Positions 38,336 to 46,119 of a stretch of DNA of 64,000 bases are shown here, in pieces. Below the pieces are notes generated by a model. That model worked only from the letters and a program-made list of their open reading frames with translations, made no database searches and was not told the DNA's origin. A program made the translations under genes and the position numbers. Position 1 is the first letter of the stretch; each line of letters opens with the position of its first letter. This DNA is from CBDDGJ01 sp965227805 (GTDB lineage: Bacteria; Pseudomonadota; Alphaproteobacteria; RS24): contig CBDDGJ010000003.1 in NCBI GenBank assembly GCA_965227805.1, positions 248,001-312,000 of the forward strand. Reading direction: 5' to 3'.

Positions 38336-38352
38336 TGTTTACTAAGATAACA
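38336..38352. promoter_or_regulatory. Predicted TetR-type operator, imperfect half
   Basis: TGTTTACTAAGATAACA is the imperfect counterpart of the palindrome at 38369. Its centre is 33 bp away, three helical turns, so both would lie on the same face of the DNA. Confidence 0.5.
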
Positions 38353-38368
38353 TTATAATAATATGAAA

Positions 38369-38385
38369 TGTTTACTAAGTAAACA
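38369..38385. promoter_or_regulatory. Predicted TetR-type operator, perfect palindrome
   Basis: TGTTTACTAAGTAAACA has 7-bp perfect arms around a 3-bp centre. It lies 12 bp before the tetR start, between two divergent genes: the usual place for a TetR autoregulatory site. Confidence 0.6.
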
Positions 38386-38396
38386 TAAAATTTGAT

Positions 38397-38963
38397 ATGA
38401 GCTATCATAAAGAAAAGCTAAAAGAACAAATTATTGAAATTGCATGGGAGATTTGCAAAGCAGAGTCCTGGCAAAAAGTTAATATGCGGTTGGTAGCAGA
38501 GAAAGCTGGCGTGTCGACAACCGCTTTTTACCGGCACTTCAAAAACAAAAATGATCTTAAGGCTGAGATAATGCGACGGGGGTTTCAAATGCTATATGAA
38601 GGCATGAAAGATCCGGTTATTGACGATAATTTTTCAAGTTACGGCGCGCATTACATAAGGTTTGGTTTGGACTATCCGCATATTTACGATTTAATGTTTG
38701 GCAATACGGATATAGATATGTCTTTTTATCCGGATTTAGACGCTCTATCCAATGCCTCCTTTAACGGGCTGGTTGAAGGCGTAAAAGCCTTTATGTTTGA
38801 CAAAACTGAAAAAGAAATAATGATAAAGGCATATAGTGTTTGGGCATCTGTTCATGGTTTAGTTGGAATTTTAAGACGTTCGCACTGGCAGGGTAATAGA
38901 CCGGCACCCCTCGAATGGATTGAAAAAAATCTGGAACAATATCTGGAACAGACAATTTTTTAG
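38397..38963 (+). CDS. TetR/AcrR-family transcriptional regulator
   Basis: The 188-residue product has the TetR N-terminal helix-turn-helix: IIEIAWEICKAESWQKVNMRLVAEKAGVSTTAFYRHFKNKNDL (about residues 12-54). The C-terminal ligand domain resembles the WHG-type (DYPHIYDLMFGN). It is divergent from the DUF2306 gene and downstream of two matching palindromes, so it very probably represses itself and that gene. Ligand unknown. Confidence 0.92.
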   Translation: MSYHKEKLKEQIIEIAWEICKAESWQKVNMRLVAEKAGVSTTAFYRHFKNKNDLKAEIMRRGFQMLYEGMKDPVIDDNFSSYGAHYIRFGLDYPHIYDLMFGNTDIDMSFYPDLDALSNASFNGLVEGVKAFMFDKTEKEIMIKAYSVWASVHGLVGILRRSHWQGNRPAPLEWIEKNLEQYLEQTIF

Positions 38964-39202
38964 GGCGCCGTGTTACAATATTGGTAAATTATATTTGTAT
39001 GTTAGCGATAAAACAAGCATCCATCGAAACATTGATTTGCGTGAGGTTTTGGCTAGATGGTATGAGTGAGACATTCATTTACAATGTAAGCGTAAAACCT
39101 AAAACGCAAAAACTGATAATGCGGGTGGTCTGCTATTGTAAAATGTAAAAATGAATCTTATCAATAAATGAAGACAGATAAAATATACAGGTAAACGTCT
39201 AC

Positions 39203-40012
39203 ATGAAAAACTTATATCTTGGTTATCGCGATGAAGATTTTGCAGATAATCCCTATGCGACATTTTTCAATCCCGAAATCGAACCTTTTCAAGACCATGT
39301 TTTGCACGCCTTATTAGCAGGCGGTATGCCGCATGAATTGATGTATCCTGTAGAGCGTGCCGGTGATATGCTGGAGGATGGTTACTGGCCGATTGAAACT
39401 GGTTACGCCACAATGCCGGACGGTTCATTACGGGTTTTTTGTTTAACAGATATGCCGCGCGTCAGCCCGAAAATGTGGGCGTGGTGGTTTGGCTGGCATG
39501 GCAGCCAAGACCGCCGCTATAAATTATGGCACCCAAAGGCGCATGTTTCGGCCACATGGAAAGATGGCCGCACCGATTTACGCACCTATGTCGGACGCAT
39601 TTCTCATATTGTCGAATATTTAGGATCACAGCTGGTAAAGGGCGCAATTTGTTTTGTGCCGCCAGCACGATTGGGGTTAGATGAAACCATATTATCTAAA
39701 CGCGGCGAAGTTGCAATTTGCGCGCGCATTGCTTTTCCAAACATGCCGGTGAAAGTCGGCTGGCTTATGCATCATGTGCGCCCCGTAAAAGGCGGGTGCG
39801 AAATGCGCTCGCGCATGTGGATTGGGGGTAAGAACATAGCCTTTGGCGATAATCCCGGGTTTTTCGGTAAGGCACTTGGTGCTATGCTCAGACCATTCGC
39901 ACACTTAAAACGCCCCGACCCAGCAGAGCTACTTGCCCATAATGCACAAGAAATGCTGCATCTTGCCTGTTTCTTGCCAGAACTTTATGAAGCGTATAAA
40001 GATACGGATTGA
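39203..40012 (+). CDS. PhlG-like (2,4-diacetylphloroglucinol hydrolase family) protein
   Basis: The 269-residue product resembles the DAPG hydrolase family, which cleaves C-C bonds in acylphloroglucinols using zinc. Supporting stretches are YRDEDFADNPYATFFNPE at the start, WWFGWHG, RYKLWHPKAHVSA and YVGRISHIVEY. Candidate metal ligands are His110 or His114, Glu138 and the pair His246/Glu250 (HNAQE). The substrate need not be DAPG; relatives act on unknown acyl compounds. A modest ribosome site (AGGT) precedes it. It is more GC-rich than the genes on its left. Confidence 0.72.
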   Translation: MKNLYLGYRDEDFADNPYATFFNPEIEPFQDHVLHALLAGGMPHELMYPVERAGDMLEDGYWPIETGYATMPDGSLRVFCLTDMPRVSPKMWAWWFGWHGSQDRRYKLWHPKAHVSATWKDGRTDLRTYVGRISHIVEYLGSQLVKGAICFVPPARLGLDETILSKRGEVAICARIAFPNMPVKVGWLMHHVRPVKGGCEMRSRMWIGGKNIAFGDNPGFFGKALGAMLRPFAHLKRPDPAELLAHNAQEMLHLACFLPELYEAYKDTD

Positions 40013-40046
40013 TGAAAGACGAATAAATAAGCCAGTCTAAAGCGCG

Positions 40047-41090
40047 TCAAAATTGCTGCTGCTGTTCAAGATCGAGCAGCCATTTCTTTCGTTTAAGCCC
40101 GCCAGCATAACCTGTCAAAGACCCATCTGCCCCAATAACCCTATGACACGGAATAATAAGCGCAACGCGATTCATGCCATTCGCATTGGCAACAGCACGC
40201 ACAGCCTTGGGCCTATTCATTTTTTCGGCTTGCGCCCGATAAGACCATGTTTCGCCATAGGGTATTGCTTGCAAAATTTTCCATACGGCACGCTGAAATT
40301 CCGTTCCCGGTGTATCAAGCGCAACGCTAAACTTTTTTAATTTGCCGGAAAGATATAAGTTTACCTCTTCTATCGCGTGCTCACTATGTGTGTTTTTCCC
40401 GGGTATAACCGGCGCAGTGAGCCGTTTTTCTAAATCCTCAAGCTGGGTGTCTAGTCTCTCGCGATTATCAAATTCAAGCAAACACACACCCTTATCGGTT
40501 GCACAAATATGCATGACGCCAATTATTGTGGAAAAACGCTCCTTGTAAATCACCATTTTATCCTCGCTTTTTGTCGGTGCAGCACCAAACAGAGATTTAT
40601 GCCTTTCAGTAAACCCACTTAATGAATCGAAGCCACTATCAAATGCTGCATCTATAATTTTTTTACCTTTTTGAATTTCCTGAAAGCCATGATTAAGCCT
40701 GATTAACCGCTGAAAATTATGGAATGTCATATTATGATGCTTTTTGAACCAGCGCCGAACTTTATTCGGCTCACATCCTTGCTTTTGTAAATCGCAATCC
40801 TTAATTTTTTGTGACGGGTTTGCATGAATTTGCTCTATGATCGCTTTGATAAAGGCAGGCGTTTCCCCTTCCTTTTCCATTGGTTTACATATTTTACACG
40901 GACGAAACCCGTTTTCTAGCGCCTCGGCAACATTCTTATAGAAAACAACATTTTTTGCTAAAGGTTTTTTTGCCGAACAAGATGGACGACAAAATATTTT
41001 TGTTGTCTTTACCGCCGTTATAAAGAGACCTTCATAGACAGTCTCTTTTCTGCCAAGCGCATTATATTTTTCTTCAAAACTTAAATCCAT
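40047..41090 (-). CDS. ada: Ada: methylphosphotriester / O6-methylguanine-DNA methyltransferase and regulator
   Basis: The 347-residue product combines three parts: an N-terminal zinc domain with Cys34, Cys38, Cys65 and Cys68 (FCRPSC, CKICKP) that takes a methyl group from phosphotriesters; an AraC-type helix-turn-helix (KHHNMTFHNFQRLIRLNHGF); and a C-terminal methyltransferase with the acceptor Cys315 in IPCHRVIG. It repairs alkylated DNA and, once methylated, activates its own regulon. It is close to the usual length (~354). It is transcribed alone, facing the PhlG-like gene. Confidence 0.96.
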   Translation of the reverse strand: MDLSFEEKYNALGRKETVYEGLFITAVKTTKIFCRPSCSAKKPLAKNVVFYKNVAEALENGFRPCKICKPMEKEGETPAFIKAIIEQIHANPSQKIKDCDLQKQGCEPNKVRRWFKKHHNMTFHNFQRLIRLNHGFQEIQKGKKIIDAAFDSGFDSLSGFTERHKSLFGAAPTKSEDKMVIYKERFSTIIGVMHICATDKGVCLLEFDNRERLDTQLEDLEKRLTAPVIPGKNTHSEHAIEEVNLYLSGKLKKFSVALDTPGTEFQRAVWKILQAIPYGETWSYRAQAEKMNRPKAVRAVANANGMNRVALIIPCHRVIGADGSLTGYAGGLKRKKWLLDLEQQQQF

Positions 41091-41173
41091 ATATAAAATG
41101 TAATAAACTAAATATATAAATTCTACCGAAAACTTAACATCTAAATTTTATGCACGCACTTATAGGAACAAAA

Positions 41174-41524
41174 ATGACTTTCTTTCTAACAAAAATTTTA
41201 TTCACATCGACAATTATTGTGCTCATTACAGAAGTTGCAAAACGCAGCGATAAATTGGGTGGGCTGATTGCCGCTCTGCCGCTTACCACGTTTCTAGTGA
41301 TTTTCTGGATGTATTATGAAGGCGCCTCAAACGAAAAAATAGCCACGCATATGCGCTATACATTATTTTTCGTTTTGCCCACCTTACCTATGTTTCTTGC
41401 CTTTCCCTATGTCATTGAGAAATACGGGTTTTTCATTGCGCTAGGGGCAAGCGTGCTTATCACCTATCTTTGTCTTTATGTGTTTAATCTATTTTCCGAA
41501 CAATTTGGCTTTAGGCTTTTTTAA
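41174..41524 (+). CDS. DUF3147-family small membrane protein
   Basis: The 116-residue product has four hydrophobic segments and matches the DUF3147 pattern: KRSDKLGGLIAALPLTTFLVIFWMYYE at its core. The function is unknown. The start at 41174 has AGGAAC at the right distance; an in-frame ATG at 41150 is an alternative. Confidence 0.82.
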   Translation: MTFFLTKILFTSTIIVLITEVAKRSDKLGGLIAALPLTTFLVIFWMYYEGASNEKIATHMRYTLFFVLPTLPMFLAFPYVIEKYGFFIALGASVLITYLCLYVFNLFSEQFGFRLF

Positions 41525-41548
41525 GGCGCGATGTCCCCATCGTAAAAA

Positions 41549-41950
41549 TCAATTTTCAACGCGCTTCCCCCCTGGCAAGGGCGCGACGGGCACACCTTCA
41601 TCAATAAGCTCTTTTGTATCTTCTATGCTGGCCTCGCCATAAATATCGCGCTTTTGTTTTTCCCCATAATGGATAGCGCGCGCTTCTTCGGCAAAGCCAT
41701 CGCCGACATAATCAAAATGCGTTTGCACATGCTGCTTTATCTTTTGCATCACATGCATAGCTTTATCTGTATGGTGCTGGTTAGATTTTTTCCCGATTGA
41801 CGGGGCCATAATTGCGCGAGAAATTGTTGTATCATCACAAAAAGGACAAGATAGCAATGTTTGTTTTTGCTGTTTCTCAAAACTGGCAATATTATCAAAC
41901 CATGCCTCAAATTCATGCCCTTGTGCACATATCAAATTATATTTAATCAT
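41549..41950 (-). CDS. DUF1178-family protein
   Basis: The 133-residue product shows the family opening MIKYNLICAQGHEFEAWF and LLSCPFCDDTTISRAIMAP, with a possible zinc site from Cys/His (CAQGH, CPFCD), followed by the conserved RAIHYGE segment. Its function is unknown. The family is common in alphaproteobacteria and typically follows a nitrilase gene and comF, as here. It overlaps the nitrilase gene by 4 bp. Confidence 0.92.
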   Translation of the reverse strand: MIKYNLICAQGHEFEAWFDNIASFEKQQKQTLLSCPFCDDTTISRAIMAPSIGKKSNQHHTDKAMHVMQKIKQHVQTHFDYVGDGFAEEARAIHYGEKQKRDIYGEASIEDTKELIDEGVPVAPLPGGKRVEN

Positions 41951-42762
41951 CCGTGAAACACCCTATCATGTTGCAAGGCAGGAATGGCTGCCCGCGCGCG
42001 TGATACTTGATTTATATCAATATCCGCAAGAATAAAATCATCATGCGCCTGTGCTTCAGCCATAATTTCACCCCATGGGTTAATTATTAAACTATGGCCG
42101 TAAGTGTTGCGTCCATTTTCATGCGTGCCATTTTGCGCGGGCGCAAAAATAAAGCATCCCGTCTCAATCGCCCGCGCACGCAATAATATATGCCAATGTG
42201 CCTCCCCCGTAAATACGGTAAATGCGCTGGGCACGGTGATGAAATCGCACCCCCCTTGTGCCAATGCGCGAAACAAAGCGGCAAAGCGCAGATCATAACA
42301 AATGGTCAACCCCAAACGCCCGAAAGCCGTATCACAAAATACACGCCTGCTGCCTGCTGCATAATTATCTGATTCCGCATGACGTTCTCCTGTCGGTAAG
42401 GTGACATCAAAAAGATGAATTTTATCATAGCGCGCGGCAATCTCGCCTGCGGGCGTTATCAATAAAGACCGATTAACCGCCTTATCACTTTTTGCATCAG
42501 CGATAATTAAAGAGCCAGGCAAAAGATAAACATTAAGCGCCTGTGCCAGAGCGCAAAACTGCTTAACCATTGGGGTTTCATTTTCTGCCAAAAGCCGCGC
42601 GCGCATCGCATCACGCGTGCGCTCCATAAAATTACAGGTTTCGGGCAACATAATAAGTTTTGCGCCGGCCTTATGCGCGGCGCGAATTTTGCGGTCTGCA
42701 TCGCGATAATTTTCTTGCGGATCACACCCGCTACACATTTGAATACATGCTGCCTTAAACAT
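41947..42762 (-). CDS. Nitrilase-superfamily carbon-nitrogen hydrolase (Nit/omega-amidase-like)
   Basis: The 271-residue product has the catalytic triad of the family: Glu41 (MLPETCNF), Lys114 (RYDKIHLFD) and Cys155 (LTICYDLRF). It belongs to the Nit1/YafV-like branch, whose members hydrolyse deaminated glutathione or alpha-ketoglutaramate. It lies in a comF-nit-DUF1178 operon of the usual alphaproteobacterial order, 13 bp downstream of comF. Confidence 0.93.
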   Translation of the reverse strand: MFKAACIQMCSGCDPQENYRDADRKIRAAHKAGAKLIMLPETCNFMERTRDAMRARLLAENETPMVKQFCALAQALNVYLLPGSLIIADAKSDKAVNRSLLITPAGEIAARYDKIHLFDVTLPTGERHAESDNYAAGSRRVFCDTAFGRLGLTICYDLRFAALFRALAQGGCDFITVPSAFTVFTGEAHWHILLRARAIETGCFIFAPAQNGTHENGRNTYGHSLIINPWGEIMAEAQAHDDFILADIDINQVSRARAAIPALQHDRVFHG

Positions 42763-42775
42763 AGTGTTATTCCTT

Positions 42776-43531
42776 TTATGTCATTTCGGGTTTAACAACC
42801 ATGGCCACAGTTAAAACATCCACTTGTGCCACGCCTGCACGATAAAGGGTTTTGGCACAAATTTCCACCGTTGACCCAGTGGTTAAGACATCATCCACCA
42901 AAACAATTTTCTTACCCTTTAATAAAGCGCGCTTATTGTCTCTAACCCGAAAGGCACCGGTTAGATTGCGTTGTCTTTGTGCGCGTGTGAGCCCTAATTG
43001 TTGCGGCGTATGGCGTGTGCGGATAAGCCAGTCATAAGCAATCGGCACCTCCACCATAGGTGCAAGTGCCCGACATAATTCGGCAGATTGATTAAAACGA
43101 CGATATAAAAGCCTACGCGGATGAATGGGCACTGGCAACAGAAAATCTGCTTGCGGCAAAAATTCTGCACCGGCAGGTGCTAAAAAGCGCGCCAATAAAG
43201 TTGCAAGTTCGGGACTATCCGAAAATTTCATCAGGCGAATAAGGTGCGCGCCTGTATCATTATACGTATAAGCCGCCCGCGCCCGATGATAGGCAGGCGG
43301 GTTGATAAGCGCCATAGGGAGAATCGTATCTTCGCCATAATCCTGCGGCATGGGATGACCGGTTTTACGGCAAAATGGTTCGTTAATAAAGTCGATTTGC
43401 TGCCAGCAGGCAATACATAAGCGATCTGCATCTTGTAACGGCGTGCGGCATAGGGGACATAATGGAGGTAAAATTAAATCTACGCCCTTCCGATAAATTT
43501 GTGCAAGAATGTTTTGGTATTTTTCACGCAT
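42776..43531 (-). CDS. ComF-family phosphoribosyltransferase-like protein
   Basis: The 251-residue product has an N-terminal zinc finger (Cys25, Cys28, Cys39, Cys42 in PLCPLC and CIAC) and a C-terminal phosphoribosyltransferase fold with the PRPP loop VLVDDVLTTGSTVE. ComF proteins act in uptake of DNA in naturally competent bacteria; the alphaproteobacterial form may have a different role. It is divergent from the methyltransferase gene at 43549. Confidence 0.93.
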   Translation of the reverse strand: MREKYQNILAQIYRKGVDLILPPLCPLCRTPLQDADRLCIACWQQIDFINEPFCRKTGHPMPQDYGEDTILPMALINPPAYHRARAAYTYNDTGAHLIRLMKFSDSPELATLLARFLAPAGAEFLPQADFLLPVPIHPRRLLYRRFNQSAELCRALAPMVEVPIAYDWLIRTRHTPQQLGLTRAQRQRNLTGAFRVRDNKRALLKGKKIVLVDDVLTTGSTVEICAKTLYRAGVAQVDVLTVAMVVKPEMT

Positions 43532-43548
43532 TATGACATATTGCCGCG

Positions 43549-44445
43549 ATGCAGCAAAATGTGCCAGACATTTTTGACAGAAAATTATTACGTATGCGGC
43601 GCAAACGTGCGGCCTCTCACATTGAAGCGTTTGACTTTCTGTTACGCCCTGTTGCCGAAGAGCTTGCCTTGCGCCTTACAAGCATAAATCGAAGATTTAC
43701 GCACGGGCTTATTTATGGTGGATTTGGCGGTATTTTGGCACATATGCCGGAAATAAGTGAGAAAATAGAGCATATTATATGCGCCGATTTATGCGCCGAA
43801 ATGCTGCCGCCGCGCACAATAAATTGCATTGCAGATCAAGAATCTTCGCCTTTCGCACCGGCTTGTTTTGATGTGATTATTTGCTTTTGGAATTTACATA
43901 TGGTGAATGATGTGCCGGGCGCCTTGCTTCAAATGCGCCGCGCGCTCAAACCTGATGGCGTGTTGCTGGCGGCCTATGCGGGTGGCGAGAGCTTAAGCGG
44001 TTTACGCCATGCCTTTATTGAGGCCGAAAGCGCGCTTAGCAATGGCCTTTCACCGCGTATTCACCCCTTTAGTGAATTACAGCAAATCGCTGCCATGATG
44101 CAACGCACCGGCTTTGCCTTGCCGGTAATTGACCATGAACCCTATACACTGCATTATCGCCATGCGCGTGATTTACTCACCGATTTACGCGGCATGGGCG
44201 AAAGCAATATTTTAACCGCGCGCGCCCGCACACCGCTTAGGCGCGCTATTCTAAATTATGCGCTAGAGATTTACCGCCACACGCACCAAACGCCACATGG
44301 CAAAATAAGCGCCCATTTTGATGTTCATTTTCTAACCGGCTGGGCGCCGCATGCAAGCCACCCCAAACCACTTGCCCCAGGAAGCGCAAAAATGCGCCTG
44401 GCCGATGCGCTAAACACCAGTGAAGTGCCGCTTAAAGGGAAATAG
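43549..44445 (+). CDS. Class-I SAM methyltransferase, NDUFAF5/BioC-like
   Basis: The 298-residue product has a class-I methyltransferase core: GGFGGILAHMP as a degenerate glycine-rich motif I, ICADLCAEML as motif Post-I and FDVIICFWNLHMVND. The N-terminal MQQNVPDIFDRKLLRMRRKRA resembles NDUFAF5, which modifies complex I subunit NDUFS7. Motif I is less regular (GGFGG) than in BioC. The function is inferred from family only. Confidence 0.82.
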   Translation: MQQNVPDIFDRKLLRMRRKRAASHIEAFDFLLRPVAEELALRLTSINRRFTHGLIYGGFGGILAHMPEISEKIEHIICADLCAEMLPPRTINCIADQESSPFAPACFDVIICFWNLHMVNDVPGALLQMRRALKPDGVLLAAYAGGESLSGLRHAFIEAESALSNGLSPRIHPFSELQQIAAMMQRTGFALPVIDHEPYTLHYRHARDLLTDLRGMGESNILTARARTPLRRAILNYALEIYRHTHQTPHGKISAHFDVHFLTGWAPHASHPKPLAPGSAKMRLADALNTSEVPLKGK

Positions 44446-44516
44446 GGGGTTTATATAAGGCGGCAGCTTTGCTTTTTGGTTGACCTTACGTTTCAATCAT
44501 GCCAGATTTCTCGATG

Positions 44517-44538
44517 AAAGCAGGTCACTCCCTGCTTT
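44517..44538 (+). terminator. Hairpin downstream of the methyltransferase gene, possible terminator
   Basis: An 8-bp perfect stem (AAAGCAGG / CCTGCTTT) with a 6-base loop lies 72 bp after the methyltransferase stop. Its own 3' arm ends in four T's. It may equally be the first element of the downstream RNA. Confidence 0.35.
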
Positions 44539-44603
44539 TGGAGTTTAGAAAAACTCGTTTAGGACGATGTGACATATCGTAACCAATGTCTCCTGACCCT
44601 TAG

Positions 44604-44684
44604 GGCCGGGAGGCAATCGTGTATGTCCAAGGTTTTACCCAAAGACGATTGCAGTCGTTCCTAACGATTTTTCTACTCCCGGCC
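44604..44684 (+). ncRNA. Structured RNA element 1 (three-way junction)
   Basis: P1: GGCCGGGAG (44604-44612) with CTCCCGGCC (44676-44684). P2: GCAATCGT (44613-44620) with ACGATTGC (44645-44652), enclosing GTATGTCC and an inner GGT-TTT-ACC hairpin. P3: TCGTT-CCT-AACGA (44655-44667). The paralogue at 44732 keeps each helix with compensatory changes. I know of no family with this fold, so the role is unknown. Confidence 0.6.
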
Positions 44685-44731
44685 ACCATTCATGTTTCCT
44701 TGCATGTTTTGTGGTCGTTTCGCTATTTTAA

Positions 44732-44813
44732 GACCGGAAGGCAATCATGTATGTCCAGGGCTTTGCCTAAAGATGATTGCAGGCACATAGAATTGCTTAG
44801 TAATCTTCCGGTC
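44732..44813 (+). ncRNA. Structured RNA element 2 (three-way junction)
   Basis: P1: GACCGGAAG (44732-44740) with CTTCCGGTC (44805-44813). P2: GCAATCAT (44741-44748) with ATGATTGC (44773-44780), enclosing GTATGTCC and an inner GGC-TTT-GCC hairpin. P3: ATTGC-TTA-GTAAT (44792-44804). P3 has one G-T pair, which is allowed only if the plus strand is transcribed, so the strand is assigned on that basis. Confidence 0.6.
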
Positions 44814-44839
44814 ACCAGACTTATATCGCCAACCCCTTT

Positions 44840-44883
44840 AGGCAAGTTTAGATATAAAACCCGTAAATAGCACTTGCCTTTTA
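44840..44883 (+). terminator. Possible terminator of the structured-RNA transcript
   Basis: AGGCAAG (44840-44846) can pair with CTTGCCT (44873-44879), and the 3' arm runs into TTTTA. The 26-base loop is long for a terminator, so this is tentative. Confidence 0.25.
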
Positions 44884-44926
44884 CACGATTTTCGCTTTCA
44901 CTATTTTGACGAAAGGGAGGCACATT

Positions 44927-46114
44927 ATGAATGTATATCCGTTTGATATTCGCATCGACCAAAGCCAGCTTGATAAAATCATGCACAGGGTTAAAGCATA
45001 TGACTGGCATGAAATGCCGGAGATTGCTGAATATGGGGATCGCTGGGCATATGGCGCTGATATGGCCTATATGCAAGAGCTATGTAGCTATTGGCACACA
45101 CACTATGATACACGGCGCATGGCAGATATATTAAATGCCTTTGATAATTTCAAAGCCCCCGTTTCTACGCATGATGGCGAGATGAATATTCATTTTATTA
45201 AAGAAAATGGATCGGGCACAAATCCGAAAACGCTATTGCTCACACATGGCTGGCCGGGGTCTGTATTAGAATTTGTTGATGTCATTCGCCCGCTTGCGCA
45301 TCCGGAAGAGTTTGGCGGCAATGCCGAAGATGGGATAACCGTCATCTTGCCCTCTTTGCCCGGCTATGGCTTTTCCGATAAACCCAAAACGCCCATCGGC
45401 CCGATTGAAACAGCCCGGATATGGGATACGCTTATGCGTGAAAATTTAGGCATTGCGGATTATGTCGCACAAGGCGGTGATTGGGGGAGCGTTATTACCG
45501 GTTGCCTCGGCCTAAACCATAGCACGCAAAAAGGCGGCGGCTGTGCAGCCATTCACCTAAATATGTATGGTCTGCGCGCCCTTGCCGCCATTCCCGAAAG
45601 TGAGGAGGAAAAAAACTGGGCAGCACGTTTCGAGGCCAGTATGCAAGCCGAAGGCGGTTATTTTCACGAACAAAGCACCAAGCCGCAAACCCTGTCTTAT
45701 GCCATGATGGATAGTCCTGTGGGGGCATGTGCCTGGATTGTCGAGAAGTTTCATGGCTGGAGTCGCCTGCCCGAAAAAGACGGCACCCGCCATATAGAAA
45801 GCTGTTACACCAAAGACCAGCTTTTGGATAATGTCATGCTCTATCTGCTTACGCGCACATTTAATACAGCAACATGGTTTTATCGTGCTTTTGGCGAAAA
45901 CCCCGCCTTTATTCCGCCGGATGACAAAGTGGCCGTGCCCACTGGCATTGCTAATTTTTTCGACCCGTTTTTTGCCTTTCCCTCACGCCGCATGGTTGAA
46001 TGTGGCTATAATGTTGTGCATTGGCAAGATTATCCCGATTACGGCCATTTTGCCGCATTGGAATCGGGCATGGTTTTCGTAAAAGAAATCCAGGATTTTA
46101 TGCAAAAATTATAA
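44927..46114 (+). CDS. Epoxide hydrolase (EHN-domain alpha/beta hydrolase)
   Basis: The 395-residue product has the N-terminal EHN cap of microsomal-type epoxide hydrolases and the alpha/beta core: oxyanion-hole HGWPGS, nucleophile Asp185 in GGDWGS, and the catalytic His in YGHFAALE near the C terminus. It opens epoxides to diols; natural substrate unknown. The start at 44927 has an excellent ribosome site (AGGGAGG); an upstream in-frame ATG at 44906 lies before that site and is rejected. The structured RNAs lie just upstream. Confidence 0.93.
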   Translation: MNVYPFDIRIDQSQLDKIMHRVKAYDWHEMPEIAEYGDRWAYGADMAYMQELCSYWHTHYDTRRMADILNAFDNFKAPVSTHDGEMNIHFIKENGSGTNPKTLLLTHGWPGSVLEFVDVIRPLAHPEEFGGNAEDGITVILPSLPGYGFSDKPKTPIGPIETARIWDTLMRENLGIADYVAQGGDWGSVITGCLGLNHSTQKGGGCAAIHLNMYGLRALAAIPESEEEKNWAARFEASMQAEGGYFHEQSTKPQTLSYAMMDSPVGACAWIVEKFHGWSRLPEKDGTRHIESCYTKDQLLDNVMLYLLTRTFNTATWFYRAFGENPAFIPPDDKVAVPTGIANFFDPFFAFPSRRMVECGYNVVHWQDYPDYGHFAALESGMVFVKEIQDFMQKL

Positions 46115-46119
46115 AAGGC

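Larger units (their letters stand above)
44446..44926 (+). other. Stem-loop-rich intergenic region
   Basis: This 481-bp gap carries no credible protein gene; a short plus-strand frame at 44619-44870 runs through structured RNA and is not credible. From left to right are a hairpin AAAGCAGG / CCTGCTTT (44517-44538), a hairpin GAGTTT / AAACTC (44541-44556), a 7-bp hairpin at 44564-44580, two paralogous three-way junctions (44604-44684 and 44732-44813), and an AGGCAAG / CTTGCCT pair (44840-44879) followed by TTTT. The epoxide hydrolase start, with AGGGAGG, closes the region. Confidence 0.7.

Noticed and set aside
38310..38408. Long form of the DUF2306 gene starting at 38408
   Set aside because: It would overlap the tetR gene and its operators; the conserved protein begins at 38309.
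44604..44813. tRNA or tRNA-like pair
   Set aside because: The elements have three helices, a 9-bp closing stem, no T-arm consensus and no CCA-compatible end.
44732..44813. Bacterial SRP (4.5S) RNA, because of the CCGGAAGG motif
   Set aside because: The rest of the SRP core (GGUCAGG and AGCAGCC tetraloop hairpin) is missing, and the same fold occurs twice.
44619..44870. 83-codon plus-strand ORF in the stem-loop region
   Set aside because: It runs through both structured RNAs, has no ribosome site, and its frame does not explain the compensatory base changes.
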